Source of the DNA: Trichomonas vaginalis G3
Taxonomy: Eukaryota > Parabasalia > Trichomonadida > Trichomonadidae
Direction of reading: 5' to 3'
NCBI RefSeq assembly: GCF_026262505.1
Contig: NC_067207.1
Coordinates: 10,198,082-10,262,081, forward strand
Length of the DNA: 64,000 nt
The translations under genes were made by a program, and so were the position numbers. Below the pieces are notes generated by a model. It made no database searches. It had not been told where the DNA came from and saw only the letters and a program-made list of their open reading frames with translations. Of the stretch, positions 1 to 8,864 are shown in pieces; within the stretch, counting starts at the first letter, position 1; each line of letters starts with the position of its first letter.

Positions 1-756
1 TTTTTAGCTCTGAGTTCTCTTGTAAGCTGTTGCATTTAATATTTTCTAAAAAGTCAACTTCAACAGTCATTCGCACTGGTGCCTTCAGTTCTACAGGCTC
101 TCCTTGAAAGTCAACAAGTCTGAATTGCATGTCTTTCAAATTATGAGGACTAATGCGAACCCATTTACCTAAATGAGTTGCTATGACAGGAACGTTTGGA
201 ATGAACATTGAATTGACTGCATAACAGAAAGACTTATATTCTACTGAACCTTTACTATTAACTCCTGAAATACCTGTGACATTAGCTATTTTTGACTCAA
301 TGTACAAACAATTACCATAACATACGTATGGAACAGATTTCATCTCAATCGTTTTGTCAACACTTTTCAAAGGAAATGTCATATGGTATGCTCCCAGAAG
401 AATTACTCTATGACTCATTCTTGGTATCTTAAACTCTTTCTTGCTACTGAACTTCAATGTTCCCTCAGAAGAGAGTTCGACATCTATGTTGTCAATAGTT
501 TCTTCATTTATGAGAGTATCTATGACTCCAGCAATTTTATCTATTCTATACTCTGCTCTGTTAGGAAATGTTATAAAACTTCTTTTGTCATCTATTTCAA
601 TCTCTATGAAATCTGTTTCATCTGTTATGACAAAAGTTGCGATAGTATTGAAGTCAACAACTCTGAAAGCAAGCGCTTCATTCTGAAGACCTAAGTTTGT
701 TTGTAGCTTTACTGTCCCGTATTCGTTTGGGTCTGTACTTTGCAAATAGAACAACA
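1..756 (-). CDS. Maverick A minor-capsid (penton-like) candidate, partial
   Basis: An uninterrupted reading frame enters from the left edge and starts at the ATG at 756-754, giving at least 251 residues. It is rich in beta-strand-like segments and has no transmembrane segment or known enzymatic motif. It is transcribed divergently from the fibre module, with 18 bases between the two start codons. The same arrangement is found in Maverick B at 59069/59088, where the - strand gene is also a beta-rich protein of similar type. Polintons encode a single-jelly-roll penton next to other virion genes, so a minor-capsid role is inferred from context. No sequence motif proves it. Confidence 0.45.
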
Positions 757-774
757 TTTTATTCTCATTAAAAT
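757..774. promoter_or_regulatory. Compact bidirectional start region, Maverick A
   Basis: Only 18 AT-rich bases separate the start codon of the - strand minor-capsid candidate from the start codon of the + strand fibre module. Maverick B has exactly the same spacing between its corresponding genes (59070-59087). Trichomonad initiators lie within about 20 bases of the start codon, so both promoters would have to overlap the genes or each other. Promoter activity is inferred. Confidence 0.4.
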
Positions 775-1356
775 ATGATTGCTGCATATGCGTATGAAAC
801 AAATGAAGCAAGAAGAGCACATGAACTAGTAAACGAAAACTCAACTTTAACCATTGAAGGCAATGATTTAGTCATTGACGATGGAAAAACTAAAAAAGTC
901 ATTGATTTCGATACTTTTAACACTTATGACCCATTCATTACAACAAGCAAGGTTCCTATCATAAATGATGGAACGGTGCAATATATAAATTCTACAGTAG
1001 ATGCCTCATTAGTGAAAGTATTAAATGTTCTCATTGAATTGTTAAAGAGCTTTCGATTTGACGACAACATTAAATGCCTAAAGAATTTAGTCATGAATGA
1101 GAAACAAATTCTCGGCGTTGCTGGTAGCAGTAATGATGTACACCTTATGACATTAGAATATTATAACGAACATAAAGATGAACTGAAAGGAGAGAAGGGT
1201 GACACCGGACCGGACCTCAAGGACCACAAGGAATACAAGGAATACAAGGAATACAAGGAATACAAGGAATACAAGGACCTCAAGGCGAAAACGGTTTGGA
1301 TGGAAAGGATGGAAAGGATGGAAAAACTGCTAAATCATGGATATGGGACCTTATAA
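775..1356 (+). pseudogene. Fibre-module gene with collagen-like tract, broken
   Basis: This is the first part of the fibre module of Maverick A. The N-terminal ~140 residues are unrecognised. At about 1195-1330 the DNA carries a 9-bp periodicity typical of collagen-like Gly-X-Y tracts, ending in Gly-Lys-Asp-type units. Collagen-like repeats are common in phage and giant-virus fibres, where they form trimeric shafts. The gene sits directly after the bidirectional start region. The copy looks broken and is best seen as a relic of a longer fibre protein. Confidence 0.55.
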
Positions 1357-1456
1357 ATACTGGTTTAACAGCTGCTTCATATGGAGTTCTTCAATACCAA
1401 ATCGGAAAGATATGGGCAGTACTTGGTGAAGAAGTTTTAATGACGTTAAAAATGCT

Positions 1457-3872
1457 TTGAACTTCATTTCAAATGGTTCGGATACTATTAAAACTTTATC
1501 TGGTTGGATGCAAGAAACAAGGAGTCAAATAGATACTGTAAGACGTATAGCAAACAATGCACGTACGGGATTGGATACTTTACGACAAGCACAAAATACA
1601 CTAAAGGAAGCAAATGATATTCTTGGCTCAGTATCAGACATGCATGAAGATTGGCTTAAAGGTATTGACAAATCTTTAAAAAATCACAGTCAGTCTATTG
1701 CTGACTACAAGAAAAGTATAGATTTTTTACATAGTGCTATGGACGTACATGATGGAAGCATAAGGAACTTACTTAATGCTAACAATAACTTACCAGGAAC
1801 TATTAAAGCATTTATAAAGTCCTTTGTAAAACCCGGTGCTCTAACATTTAGGTCTTTGAGAGCAAGAGCATTGAAGTCAAGAGATGCAGAAACTCCAACA
1901 GAACCTACAGAAGGAACTGAAACAACAGAAACTCCAGAAGAACCACCAAAACCAACAGCTAATGAAATATTGTTCGAATATTTTCCAAGGTACTCTGTTC
2001 TCATTGCATACATTCAAGAAATACTTAAGAAAGCAGACTTGACTTTAGGAGATGATGAAAGTTCTGTATATCTTTCGTTCCAGTTTCAAATAGCAGAACT
2101 TTTGAGACAGATATGCTTAATGTATGACAACATCTCTGATTTCACAAGATATGATGACGACCATGACCCCGAACACGGTGAAGAAGAAGTTTTACAAACA
2201 TCCATTAAGACAGGAAAGGTTTTAACTCAAAGTCTCATTATTGACACCAAAGATGGCGAAGTGGACGTTCTTCAAGAGCTGAAGAAAAATACTTCTTCGG
2301 GAGGTGGTGGTAGGCATGAACTTGAAATAAATGAGATGGAAGAGAAATTAGCCGAAAAAGCAGATAAAGAACATAAACACAATATCTCCGATATAAATGA
2401 ACTTCAAGCTACATTAAATAGTAAAGCGGACAAAAATGAACTTGACGCAATGAACAAAGTTTTGAAATCTCATAAACACAATATCTCCGATATAAATGAA
2501 CTTCAAGCTACATTAAATAGTAAAGCGGACAAGAACCACGTTCATTATATAAGTTCAGACGAACAGATTATAACGGACTATCATGGATATTTAACACAGG
2601 GTGAAAAAGTGAAGACGAAAAATGTTAATGAAAGAAGATATAAATTCATTCGTGCTAAAGGTTATGACATACACTGTACTGTACAGTATGACACAGGTAT
2701 AGCACCACAAACATTTGGTTATACCGGTGAAATTTATGCTTCATACTTCTTTGTTAACGGTGTATTAGTTGAACCAAGATTTATGTTAAGAGTTAAGGCA
2801 AAAATAACTTTTGAAGATGCTATTAAAAGTAAAGCTGACAAAAATGAACTTGACGCAACGAACAAAGTTTTGAAATCTCATAAACACAATATCTCCGATA
2901 TAAATTCACTTCAAACTTCTTTAGACAGTAAAGCAGACAAAAACCATACACATGAATCCTTCACAACTGTTAGAGCAGACGACATAATATTGAGCTATAC
3001 CCTTGGTTCAAGTGCACCTTTAGAGAATCCAAGTACAAGCGTAAAAGATACACTAAACTCCTTAAATAACAAATGTATGAACATTGAAGGTCATGCCAGA
3101 AACTTTGAAACACATGAACTACCAGCAATGTTAGACAAGAAAGCAGACAAAACTTATGTGGATGCAGAACTAACAAAGAAATTTTCGAAACCAGATACAA
3201 TGACATTTACAACAGAAATTATAAATGGTGAACCAGCAACTCCATTTGAATTTGTTAGAGGTCTTCAACCAGATACTTTTGAATTTTTCTTGGATAATTC
3301 TATTGAACTAACATTACATTATAAAAGTGGAACAAAATGCAACATTTCATCCGGGAGATACATTCCAAATGGTATTTAATGACATAAGTTCTTTAGAATA
3401 TGTTTATAGAGTTATGAGCATATATGATTTAATATATCCTATAGGAGCTGTTTATACGTCTATGAATCCAATAAATCCAAACACTTTATTTGGTGGTAGA
3501 TGGTATGAAATAGTTGACAGTTTTCCATTCTACACTAATACGCAGTCAATGAAGATGGGAGGTTCAAAGAAAATAGGTATTGAAAACCTTCCTTCACATA
3601 TGCATAGGTTCAGTGGAAGAACATCTGTGGAAGGAAACCATTCACATTCAATAACAAAAAGAGGTTATATAAATCTTGCAGCGGGTTCGAATAGACAGGG
3701 AATGAACAGATATGATATCTCAGATGACCCCAAAGATGTTAGCACAGGTATTTTCTGTGGAACTGCAGGAAATCATACACATGTTGTAGCTGGTATTACA
3801 GACCCAGCAGGTAATGGAAAAGATTATATGCCTCCTTATATAACAATGCACGCTTGGATACGAGTTGGTTAA
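1457..3872 (+). pseudogene. Phage-like tail-fibre module (shaft and head), broken
   Basis: The first third is helical and coiled-coil-like, followed by a Thr/Pro/Glu-rich linker. The middle has repeated shaft units containing NSKADKN and HKHNISDINELQ, typical of trimeric phage fibres. The last ~150 residues resemble the C-terminal receptor-binding domain of phage baseplate/short-fibre proteins (gp10/gp12-like): GAVYTSMNPINP, a GGSKKI segment, LPSHMH, a second HTH pair and the terminal GKDYMPPYITMHAWIR. A related module lies in Maverick B at 59088-60470. In phages this fold binds the host surface, so a role in attachment is inferred here. The region looks broken in about one or two places. Confidence 0.8.
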
Positions 3873-3891
3873 AATCTTTAACTTTACATAA

Positions 3892-4977
3892 ATGAGCTTG
3901 AAAGAAGTATTCGAACAACATCCGTGGAGGTCATTTAAGAAGTTCAATGAAGCTGCAAAGAGTTGGGGATTTACTAACAGAGCTGAAGTGAAAAGGTTCT
4001 TTGACAAAAATGTTGTACATCAAACAAAAATAAATCCTTACGACTACTTTTTACCAATTTACTCCAACACTCCTGACGCATACCAATTTGACACTCTCAT
4101 TCAAAGCAGAAAAGGAGGACATAAACCATTCCTCATCTTCATTAATGTTAACACTCGTAAAGCATATGCATATCCAATGAAAAATAAAGGAACTCGTGAA
4201 GTGTTAAGAGTTTTACAAAAGTTTGTAGCAGAACATAACCCAAGTACTTTAACATCAGACCAAGACAGTGCATACCTCAGCAATGAAATCACAGAATTTC
4301 TCATTAAGCATAACATAACTCACTACACTACTGAAGACCATAACCATAACATACTCGGCATCATAAACCGCTTCATAAGAACGCTCAGAGATTTAAACCA
4401 AGAGCGAGACTTTACCGAAGAAACAATGAAACATTTTCTCGAAGTATATAATTCCTCAACACATTCTACAACAGGACATACACCAAATTCAATGACACAA
4501 CAACAAGAAGAAAAGTATATACAAAAGAAACGAAACCAAACACAAAATATCAGAAATTCAACACAATTTACCCTCATTCCTGGTACAAAAGTTCGTGTAG
4601 TTCTTGACGACAAACCGTTGACAAAGAAACGTTTAAGGTTAAGTAGAAACTATTATATCGTAGACTCTACGCAAGGTAATGGATATCTTATAAAAGCTGC
4701 TGACGACTCCATAGCATTTTATCCTCGTCATAAATTAGTCGAAAGTAGTAATGGCAAACTTGCTGAAACCATTGACGAAGCAAAGCGAGGAGTGGTTATT
4801 GAAATACTTGACTATAACATAAACGATGACACTTATAAAGTAAGATATGAAGGAGGTGTTGAAGATGTTATACCATCTAAGAACTTGAGAGAGTCAAAGC
4901 CAACACATCTGGGACCATTAGAGCGGGAGTATTGGAAAGACAAAAACATGCCAGAAAGAATAAGAAAATTCTTCTAA
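3892..4977 (+). CDS. Maverick A rve-family integrase
   Basis: The 361-residue frame is a retroviral-type (rve, DDE) integrase of the Polinton class, which inserts the element into host DNA. The core is visible in order: YQFDTLIQ (first Asp, about residue 64), LTSDQDSAYLS (second Asp, about residue 124), then the ILGIINRFIRTLRDLNQ segment where Polinton integrases carry the last acidic region. The C-terminal half has a basic linker and a small chromodomain/SH3-like end (KRGVVIEILDYNINDDTYKVRYEG), typical of this class. The frame is open along its length. It follows the fibre module by 20 bases on the same strand. Confidence 0.85.
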   Translation: MSLKEVFEQHPWRSFKKFNEAAKSWGFTNRAEVKRFFDKNVVHQTKINPYDYFLPIYSNTPDAYQFDTLIQSRKGGHKPFLIFINVNTRKAYAYPMKNKGTREVLRVLQKFVAEHNPSTLTSDQDSAYLSNEITEFLIKHNITHYTTEDHNHNILGIINRFIRTLRDLNQERDFTEETMKHFLEVYNSSTHSTTGHTPNSMTQQQEEKYIQKKRNQTQNIRNSTQFTLIPGTKVRVVLDDKPLTKKRLRLSRNYYIVDSTQGNGYLIKAADDSIAFYPRHKLVESSNGKLAETIDEAKRGVVIEILDYNINDDTYKVRYEGGVEDVIPSKNLRESKPTHLGPLEREYWKDKNMPERIRKFF

Positions 4978-5057
4978 ACTTTTTCATTAGATGTTAAATC
5001 AGACATGAATGAGAACAGTCATGATATCATTAATGTACCATTTATTTTTGTCATAAA

Positions 5058-5216
5058 TTTACACCAAAAATATAATTTAGGTGAAGAGGTGAGATCTCAC
5101 CTGTTTTCTCACCTGTTTTTTCACCCTCATGAATTTTCATGAATTTCCTTAAGATAGAAAAAAAGTTAGTTTTAAAATTATTTTTATTTTTTTTTATTTT
5201 GTATGTAAAGACAATA
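5058..5216 (+). promoter_or_regulatory. Repeated KilA-block leader, copy 1
   Basis: This leader of about 160 bp is conserved upstream of three genes of Maverick A. It contains the perfect palindrome AGGTGAGATCTCACCT (5087-5102), flanked by further GGTGA/TCACC half-sites, then AATTTCCTTAAGATAGAAAA and a long T/A-rich run ending at the start codon. The palindrome with extra half-sites looks like a repressor operator. Because the leader is conserved where its downstream reading frames are not, I treat it as regulatory DNA and place the gene start after it. Confidence 0.6.
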
Positions 5217-5711
5217 ATGTCAGTCGAAGCAAAAACATTCACGAACAAATCTAATGGTGAAACATTCACAAAAGGACTTATAACGGTATTGAAGTCTTAC
5301 GTAGAGACAGAGGATGGTTACATTAATGCAACAAAGATGGCAAGAGAAGCAGGAAAGTTAAACCATTTAAACAGATTTCTCAATAGTGCTAAAATGCAGG
5401 AAATTCTTGAGTTTTGGTTGAAAGAATACGGTCGAGCCAAAAGTGGCTCAACCTCAAAACAAGCATTTTATGAGCTTACTAAGGGTGTTATAAATGAATT
5501 CAAAGGTATTTACATACATCCTGACTTCGTTCATTTTGTTGCTGAATGGTGCTCTGTAAAGTATGCATTTTATGTCAAAGATATTATGGACTCCATAGAC
5601 AAGAAAGTTCATGAGAAATTAGATGAAGAAGAACTCGAAGATACAGTAGAGAATGCAAAACATTTGTTTGAAGAAGAAGTTGGAAAATGTGGAAAAACAA
5701 TTAGAACATGA
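5217..5711 (+). CDS. KilA-N domain protein
   Basis: A 164-residue protein with a KilA-N DNA-binding domain, a fold of large DNA viruses, phages and Polintons. The hallmark is DGYINATKMAREAGK followed by LNHLNRFLNSAK and EFWLKEYG, then YIHPDFVHFVAEWCSVKYAF. The C-terminal ~40 residues are acidic and helical. I choose the ATG at 5217. The frame extends upstream through the repeated leader (apparent start at 5139), but that extension is conserved as DNA before unrelated frames. The gene ends in an ATGA overlap with the next small frame. A role in regulating element genes is inferred from the family. Confidence 0.8.
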   Translation: MSVEAKTFTNKSNGETFTKGLITVLKSYVETEDGYINATKMAREAGKLNHLNRFLNSAKMQEILEFWLKEYGRAKSGSTSKQAFYELTKGVINEFKGIYIHPDFVHFVAEWCSVKYAFYVKDIMDSIDKKVHEKLDEEELEDTVENAKHLFEEEVGKCGKTIRT

Positions 5712-5878
5712 ACGTGAGATATATTATGGTTATAGAGATCTCATACGAACTAGACCAATGGGAACAAGAAGATTTAAAGAGAGAATTTAGAGAATATGAA
5801 CTCGCTAAGATAGCATTTGAAGCTGCAGAAAAGAAGTTAAAAGTTTGGGGTCGTTTTGTAAAAAAATATTGTGAGTAA
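5708..5878 (+). CDS. Small unknown protein after KilA-N gene
   Basis: A 56-residue frame starts inside the stop region of the KilA-N gene (ATGA overlap). It is strongly charged, with a helical EDLKREFREYELAKIAFEAAEKKLK segment in its middle and no recognised family. It may be a separate peptide or the remains of the C-terminal coiled coil of the KilA-N protein. Confidence 0.35.
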   Translation: MNVRYIMVIEISYELDQWEQEDLKREFREYELAKIAFEAAEKKLKVWGRFVKKYCE

Positions 5879-5903
5879 ATGAACCATTTATTTTTATTGA
5901 ATT

Positions 5904-6042
5904 CACCAAAAAATATAATTTAGGTGAAGAGGTGAGATCTCACCTGTTTTTTCACCCTCGTGAATTTTCATGAATTTCCTTAAGATAGAAAAAATAAAGT
6001 TAGTTTTATTTTTATTTATTTTTTTTATTTTGTATAAAAGAT
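5904..6042 (+). promoter_or_regulatory. Repeated KilA-block leader, copy 2
   Basis: Second copy of the leader, with the same palindrome at 5930-5945, TCACC half-sites, the CCTTAAGATAGAAAA block and the T/A-rich run directly before the ATG at 6043. Orientation is the same as copy 1. Confidence 0.6.
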
Positions 6043-6570
6043 ATGATTTCAACAATCGGCACAACAACAATTCAAACAACTACAGCACCAAACTCGCTAG
6101 TCATGAATCCTACGTCAATGTTAGTAGAGATGAAAAGCTTTATTCCTCCTTCATATACTTTTGAAACAGAAATCCAGAAGATAAAGCAAGAACTTTTAAC
6201 AAGTAATTTAGACTGTAGTGCGAAAGATGAAACAAATGAACAGTATCTTTATGAAATGGAGGACCTCATCGACCATTTGCCTAAACTACCTGAAATCCAA
6301 CAACAAAAACTCACTATTCCTGAATTCGACGAAATTGAAGTCAAAGCAACTGACTCAGTAGAAATTAAGAAATTCATACGTAAAGTAAATTATGAATTCC
6401 TTGGTTTTCATTGCAACCATAAAGTTATGGACAAAGATTGCGACATGGTTTATAAAAATATTTCTGACCTTTACAAATCCGAAGAATTTAAGACCTACGA
6501 TAACTTTGTTTCATTAGTTGCTGAATGTGTTTGGGAAATAAGAGATAAAGATAGAAGAGGCAAAGTATGA
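6043..6570 (+). CDS. Unknown Maverick A protein behind a KilA-type leader
   Basis: A 175-residue frame starts directly after the second leader copy. The N-terminus is Thr/Ser-rich (ISTIGTTTIQTTTAP), as in the protein at 7150. The rest is helical and acidic with no motif I can name. The end (YDNFVSLVAECVWEIRDKDRRGK) matches in position and style the FVHFVAEWCSVKYAFYV end of the KilA-N domain, so it may be a diverged member of the same family. It is part of the regulatory block by context only. Confidence 0.5.
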   Translation: MISTIGTTTIQTTTAPNSLVMNPTSMLVEMKSFIPPSYTFETEIQKIKQELLTSNLDCSAKDETNEQYLYEMEDLIDHLPKLPEIQQQKLTIPEFDEIEVKATDSVEIKKFIRKVNYEFLGFHCNHKVMDKDCDMVYKNISDLYKSEEFKTYDNFVSLVAECVWEIRDKDRRGKV

Positions 6571-6591
6571 AATGAACAACTAAGACCCGCT

Positions 6592-6984
6592 ATGTTTGAG
6601 ATGAAGAGAGCAATTGACGCCTTAGTTGTTCTAGCAGGTCAAATTTCAATGTATAACGCAAAAATGAACCCGCAATGTTCTAAATGTAAGGCAGCAATGA
6701 GGAAATATAACTACTCCGTCAAAGAGATAGAAAGAATGCGAAACGACTATGCAGACTTAAAGAAAGAAGCAGAAAAGCCAGCAGAAGATAAAATGGACAT
6801 GTTGACATTTCTTAATAAAAATTATCCAACAGCAGAAGATTTCCTTCTGTCTGACGTCAAGAAGAAATATAAAGAGACTTTCGGCATTGTTAAAACATTC
6901 GATGTACTAAAAGAAGAAATAGAAGCTACAAAACTGTTTAGGATTTCAAATATACATCGTACAATTCATGTAAAACGCTTGTGA
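6592..6984 (+). CDS. Unknown Maverick A protein with CxxC pair
   Basis: A 130-residue frame that starts 21 bases after the preceding gene. It has a CSKCKAAM pair (about residues 25-30), a charged helical middle and a compact C-terminal region (TFLNKNYPTAEDF to IHRTIHVKRL) that could be a small winged-helix-like domain. It may be an independent gene or the C-terminal part of the preceding one. I do not recognise the family. Confidence 0.45.
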   Translation: MFEMKRAIDALVVLAGQISMYNAKMNPQCSKCKAAMRKYNYSVKEIERMRNDYADLKKEAEKPAEDKMDMLTFLNKNYPTAEDFLLSDVKKKYKETFGIVKTFDVLKEEIEATKLFRISNIHRTIHVKRL

Positions 6985-7149
6985 AAAAAGAGGTGAGAAA
7001 AGAGGTGAAAAAAGAGGTGAGATCTCACCACTTCACCTAAAATATATTTTTACTGAAAAATGACCAAATTTCATGAATTTCCTTAAGATAGAAAAAATAA
7101 AGTTAGTTTTATTTTTATTTATTTTTTTATTTTGTATGTAAAGACAGTA
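6985..7149 (+). promoter_or_regulatory. Repeated KilA-block leader, copy 3 (operator part inverted)
   Basis: Third leader copy. The operator section (palindrome core at 7015-7029 with GGTGA half-sites) runs in the opposite orientation to copies 1 and 2: the three GGTGA repeats come first and the TTCACCTAAA side follows. The downstream half, with CCTTAAGATAGAAAA and the T/A-rich run up to the ATG at 7150, keeps its orientation. Inversion of only the operator part suggests a symmetric protein-binding site. Confidence 0.55.
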
Positions 7150-8010
7150 ATGTCAACATCAGAGAACACAACAACTGCTATCGTTCATGAAGCCATAAAT
7201 GAAGAATACGAATACATACAGTTTAACAAACAACTCCGTCTCATTCGTTCAGTCAAAGATGATATGTACCAAATGCAAAGTATTTTGACAGCATGTTATG
7301 CTCCAGATACTAAGCTTCCTAAAGACTGGTTTAGGAACCAAAGCACTATTGAACTATTAAATGAAGCACAGCGAGACATACTTTTTTCTGAAAACAGTGA
7401 AGAACAGCGAGTAGGTAAAAAACCCCAGTCGCCAAAACTCTATGAAAATCGTGAAAAATTGCCAAACGGTTTGAGAGGATATTATGTACATAGACTTCTT
7501 GTAAATAATGTGGCACAATGGGCTTCAGCTCGTTATGCTTGGTATGTTTGTAAACTTCTTGACGAAATTCACAGACAAGAACGTGAAGAGCTGGAAAAGA
7601 AACTTCAAGCAAAAGATGAAGTCATTGAATCCAAAGACAAAAGCATTCAGAAAAGAATACCACGTTCGGTACCAAAAGGAAAGGAAAAGAGTTATAAGTA
7701 TATGATTTATACTGAAGAGTTGGAGAAAGAAGAAGATAGAGATATGGTTATGTTGCATTTAGTCAGAAGAAACAACAAAAGCTTTTACGACCTTGCTAAG
7801 ATATATAAATCTGACAGAAACTGGTTCTATCGTGAAAACTTACCGATTTCAATGACACCGAATGAGCAAATAAAGGAAATTGTCAAAAATACTCTTCCTC
7901 AAACACACTATGATATGAAAGGTTGTACAATACTTACCTTCAAAGAAGACTTACCGCTACTGAAGGAAAAGATAACAGAATATTTCGACAACTTCAAAGA
8001 GGAAGAATAA
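7150..8010 (+). CDS. KilA-N-like protein with C-terminal extension
   Basis: A 286-residue protein. Its N-terminal half has a diverged KilA-N arrangement: KDWFRNQSTIELLNEAQ, then GLRGYYVHRLLVNNVAQWASARYAWYVCKLL, which parallels YIHPDFVHFVAEWCSVKYAFYVKDIM in the gene at 5217. A charged coiled coil (about residues 135-170) follows. The C-terminal domain (KYMIYTEELEKEEDRDMVMLHLVRR onwards) resembles the T5orf172/MSV199-like region often fused to KilA-N/Bro proteins, though this is only a visual match. The start is the first ATG after the shared leader. A regulatory role is inferred. Confidence 0.65.
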   Translation: MSTSENTTTAIVHEAINEEYEYIQFNKQLRLIRSVKDDMYQMQSILTACYAPDTKLPKDWFRNQSTIELLNEAQRDILFSENSEEQRVGKKPQSPKLYENREKLPNGLRGYYVHRLLVNNVAQWASARYAWYVCKLLDEIHRQEREELEKKLQAKDEVIESKDKSIQKRIPRSVPKGKEKSYKYMIYTEELEKEEDRDMVMLHLVRRNNKSFYDLAKIYKSDRNWFYRENLPISMTPNEQIKEIVKNTLPQTHYDMKGCTILTFKEDLPLLKEKITEYFDNFKEEE

Positions 8011-8064
8011 AAAAATCTAAGCTAATTTTATTTTTTTATAAAATTTTATCTCATATGAAAGAAC

Positions 8065-8280
8065 ATGAATTTAGAATATTCGGAACTCATGACAGAAGAA
8101 GAGAACGAACAACATGTAAAAGATTATGCAAAATTTCTGAAGACATACAAAGCATTTAAACAATATCTAAATGCTTCTAAAGATTATGCAAAATTTCTGA
8201 AGGTATATAAAGCTTATGAAAAAGCGTATGAAAAGTTTATACATTGGGGAATTGTTGTAAAATATCGATATGAAGACTAA
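8065..8280 (+). CDS. Small helical protein with internal repeat
   Basis: A 71-residue frame. It has an internal duplication: DYAKFLKTYKAFKQY and DYAKFLKVYKAYEKAY, about 20 residues apart. It is all-helical, Lys/Tyr-rich and unrecognised. It is preceded by an AT-rich start region like other genes of the element. Confidence 0.4.
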   Translation: MNLEYSELMTEEENEQHVKDYAKFLKTYKAFKQYLNASKDYAKFLKVYKAYEKAYEKFIHWGIVVKYRYED

Positions 8281-8298
8281 CCAAAAATATATTTTTGC

Positions 8299-8772
8299 TT
8301 AAATAGCTTCAGGGTCTATTTCTTCAACCATTTCACTTCCTTCGTCAATGTCAATAGAAGCTTCTTCAACCTTTGGTAAGAACTTTTGTATGACATCTTT
8401 GTTCGTTATTGTCTTCAGAGATGAAGGATAATATTTCACATTTGTTTCACCCTTCTTATATTCTTTCTGTTCGGAAAGATTTAAAGCAATACTGAAGAAG
8501 TCAACGTTAGAGTTCTTTATAACAGTATAGTGTGTATCTTTGACATTCACGAAGAAACTCTTTTGTTTCAAAACTACTGCTAACTCTTGTGAAGTATAAC
8601 GTTTGCGGTCAATGACAATAGCTAATGGTCTGACATACTGACCAAACTTAGATTCTTTCACAAACTTCTTGTTAAAGATAACATTAACATTTGAAGCATT
8701 ATTGAACTCATTCTTGATGGCAGTAGCGAGAGCATTGTATGAAAAGAACTTGCAATCTTGCATGTGTTTCAT
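8299..8772 (-). CDS. Unknown Maverick A protein
   Basis: A 157-residue frame on the - strand, divergent from the polymerase region, with about 90 AT-rich bases between. It mixes alpha and beta segments, has an acidic tail (IDIDEGSEMVEEIDPEAI) and no recognised motif. It lies directly upstream of the replication genes, where Polintons often carry small unknown proteins. Confidence 0.5.
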   Translation of the reverse strand: MKHMQDCKFFSYNALATAIKNEFNNASNVNVIFNKKFVKESKFGQYVRPLAIVIDRKRYTSQELAVVLKQKSFFVNVKDTHYTVIKNSNVDFFSIALNLSEQKEYKKGETNVKYYPSSLKTITNKDVIQKFLPKVEEASIDIDEGSEMVEEIDPEAI

Positions 8773-8864
8773 TAAAATAAAAATATTAAATTATTTTGAA
8801 AAATAACTTAAAAAAAATCTAATCTATTTTTTTCAAAAAATATTTTTTTTATTTCCTACTAAAG

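Noticed and set aside
5139-5216. A hydrophobic signal peptide (MNFLKIEK ... FFILY) on the KilA-N protein
   Set aside because: The same DNA stands before other genes in which this frame does not continue into the protein. It is leader DNA, and a nuclear DNA-binding protein needs no signal peptide.
8299-8772. Adenovirus-type cysteine protease of Maverick A
   Set aside because: No His-Glu-Gln-Cys order typical for that protease is visible in this protein.
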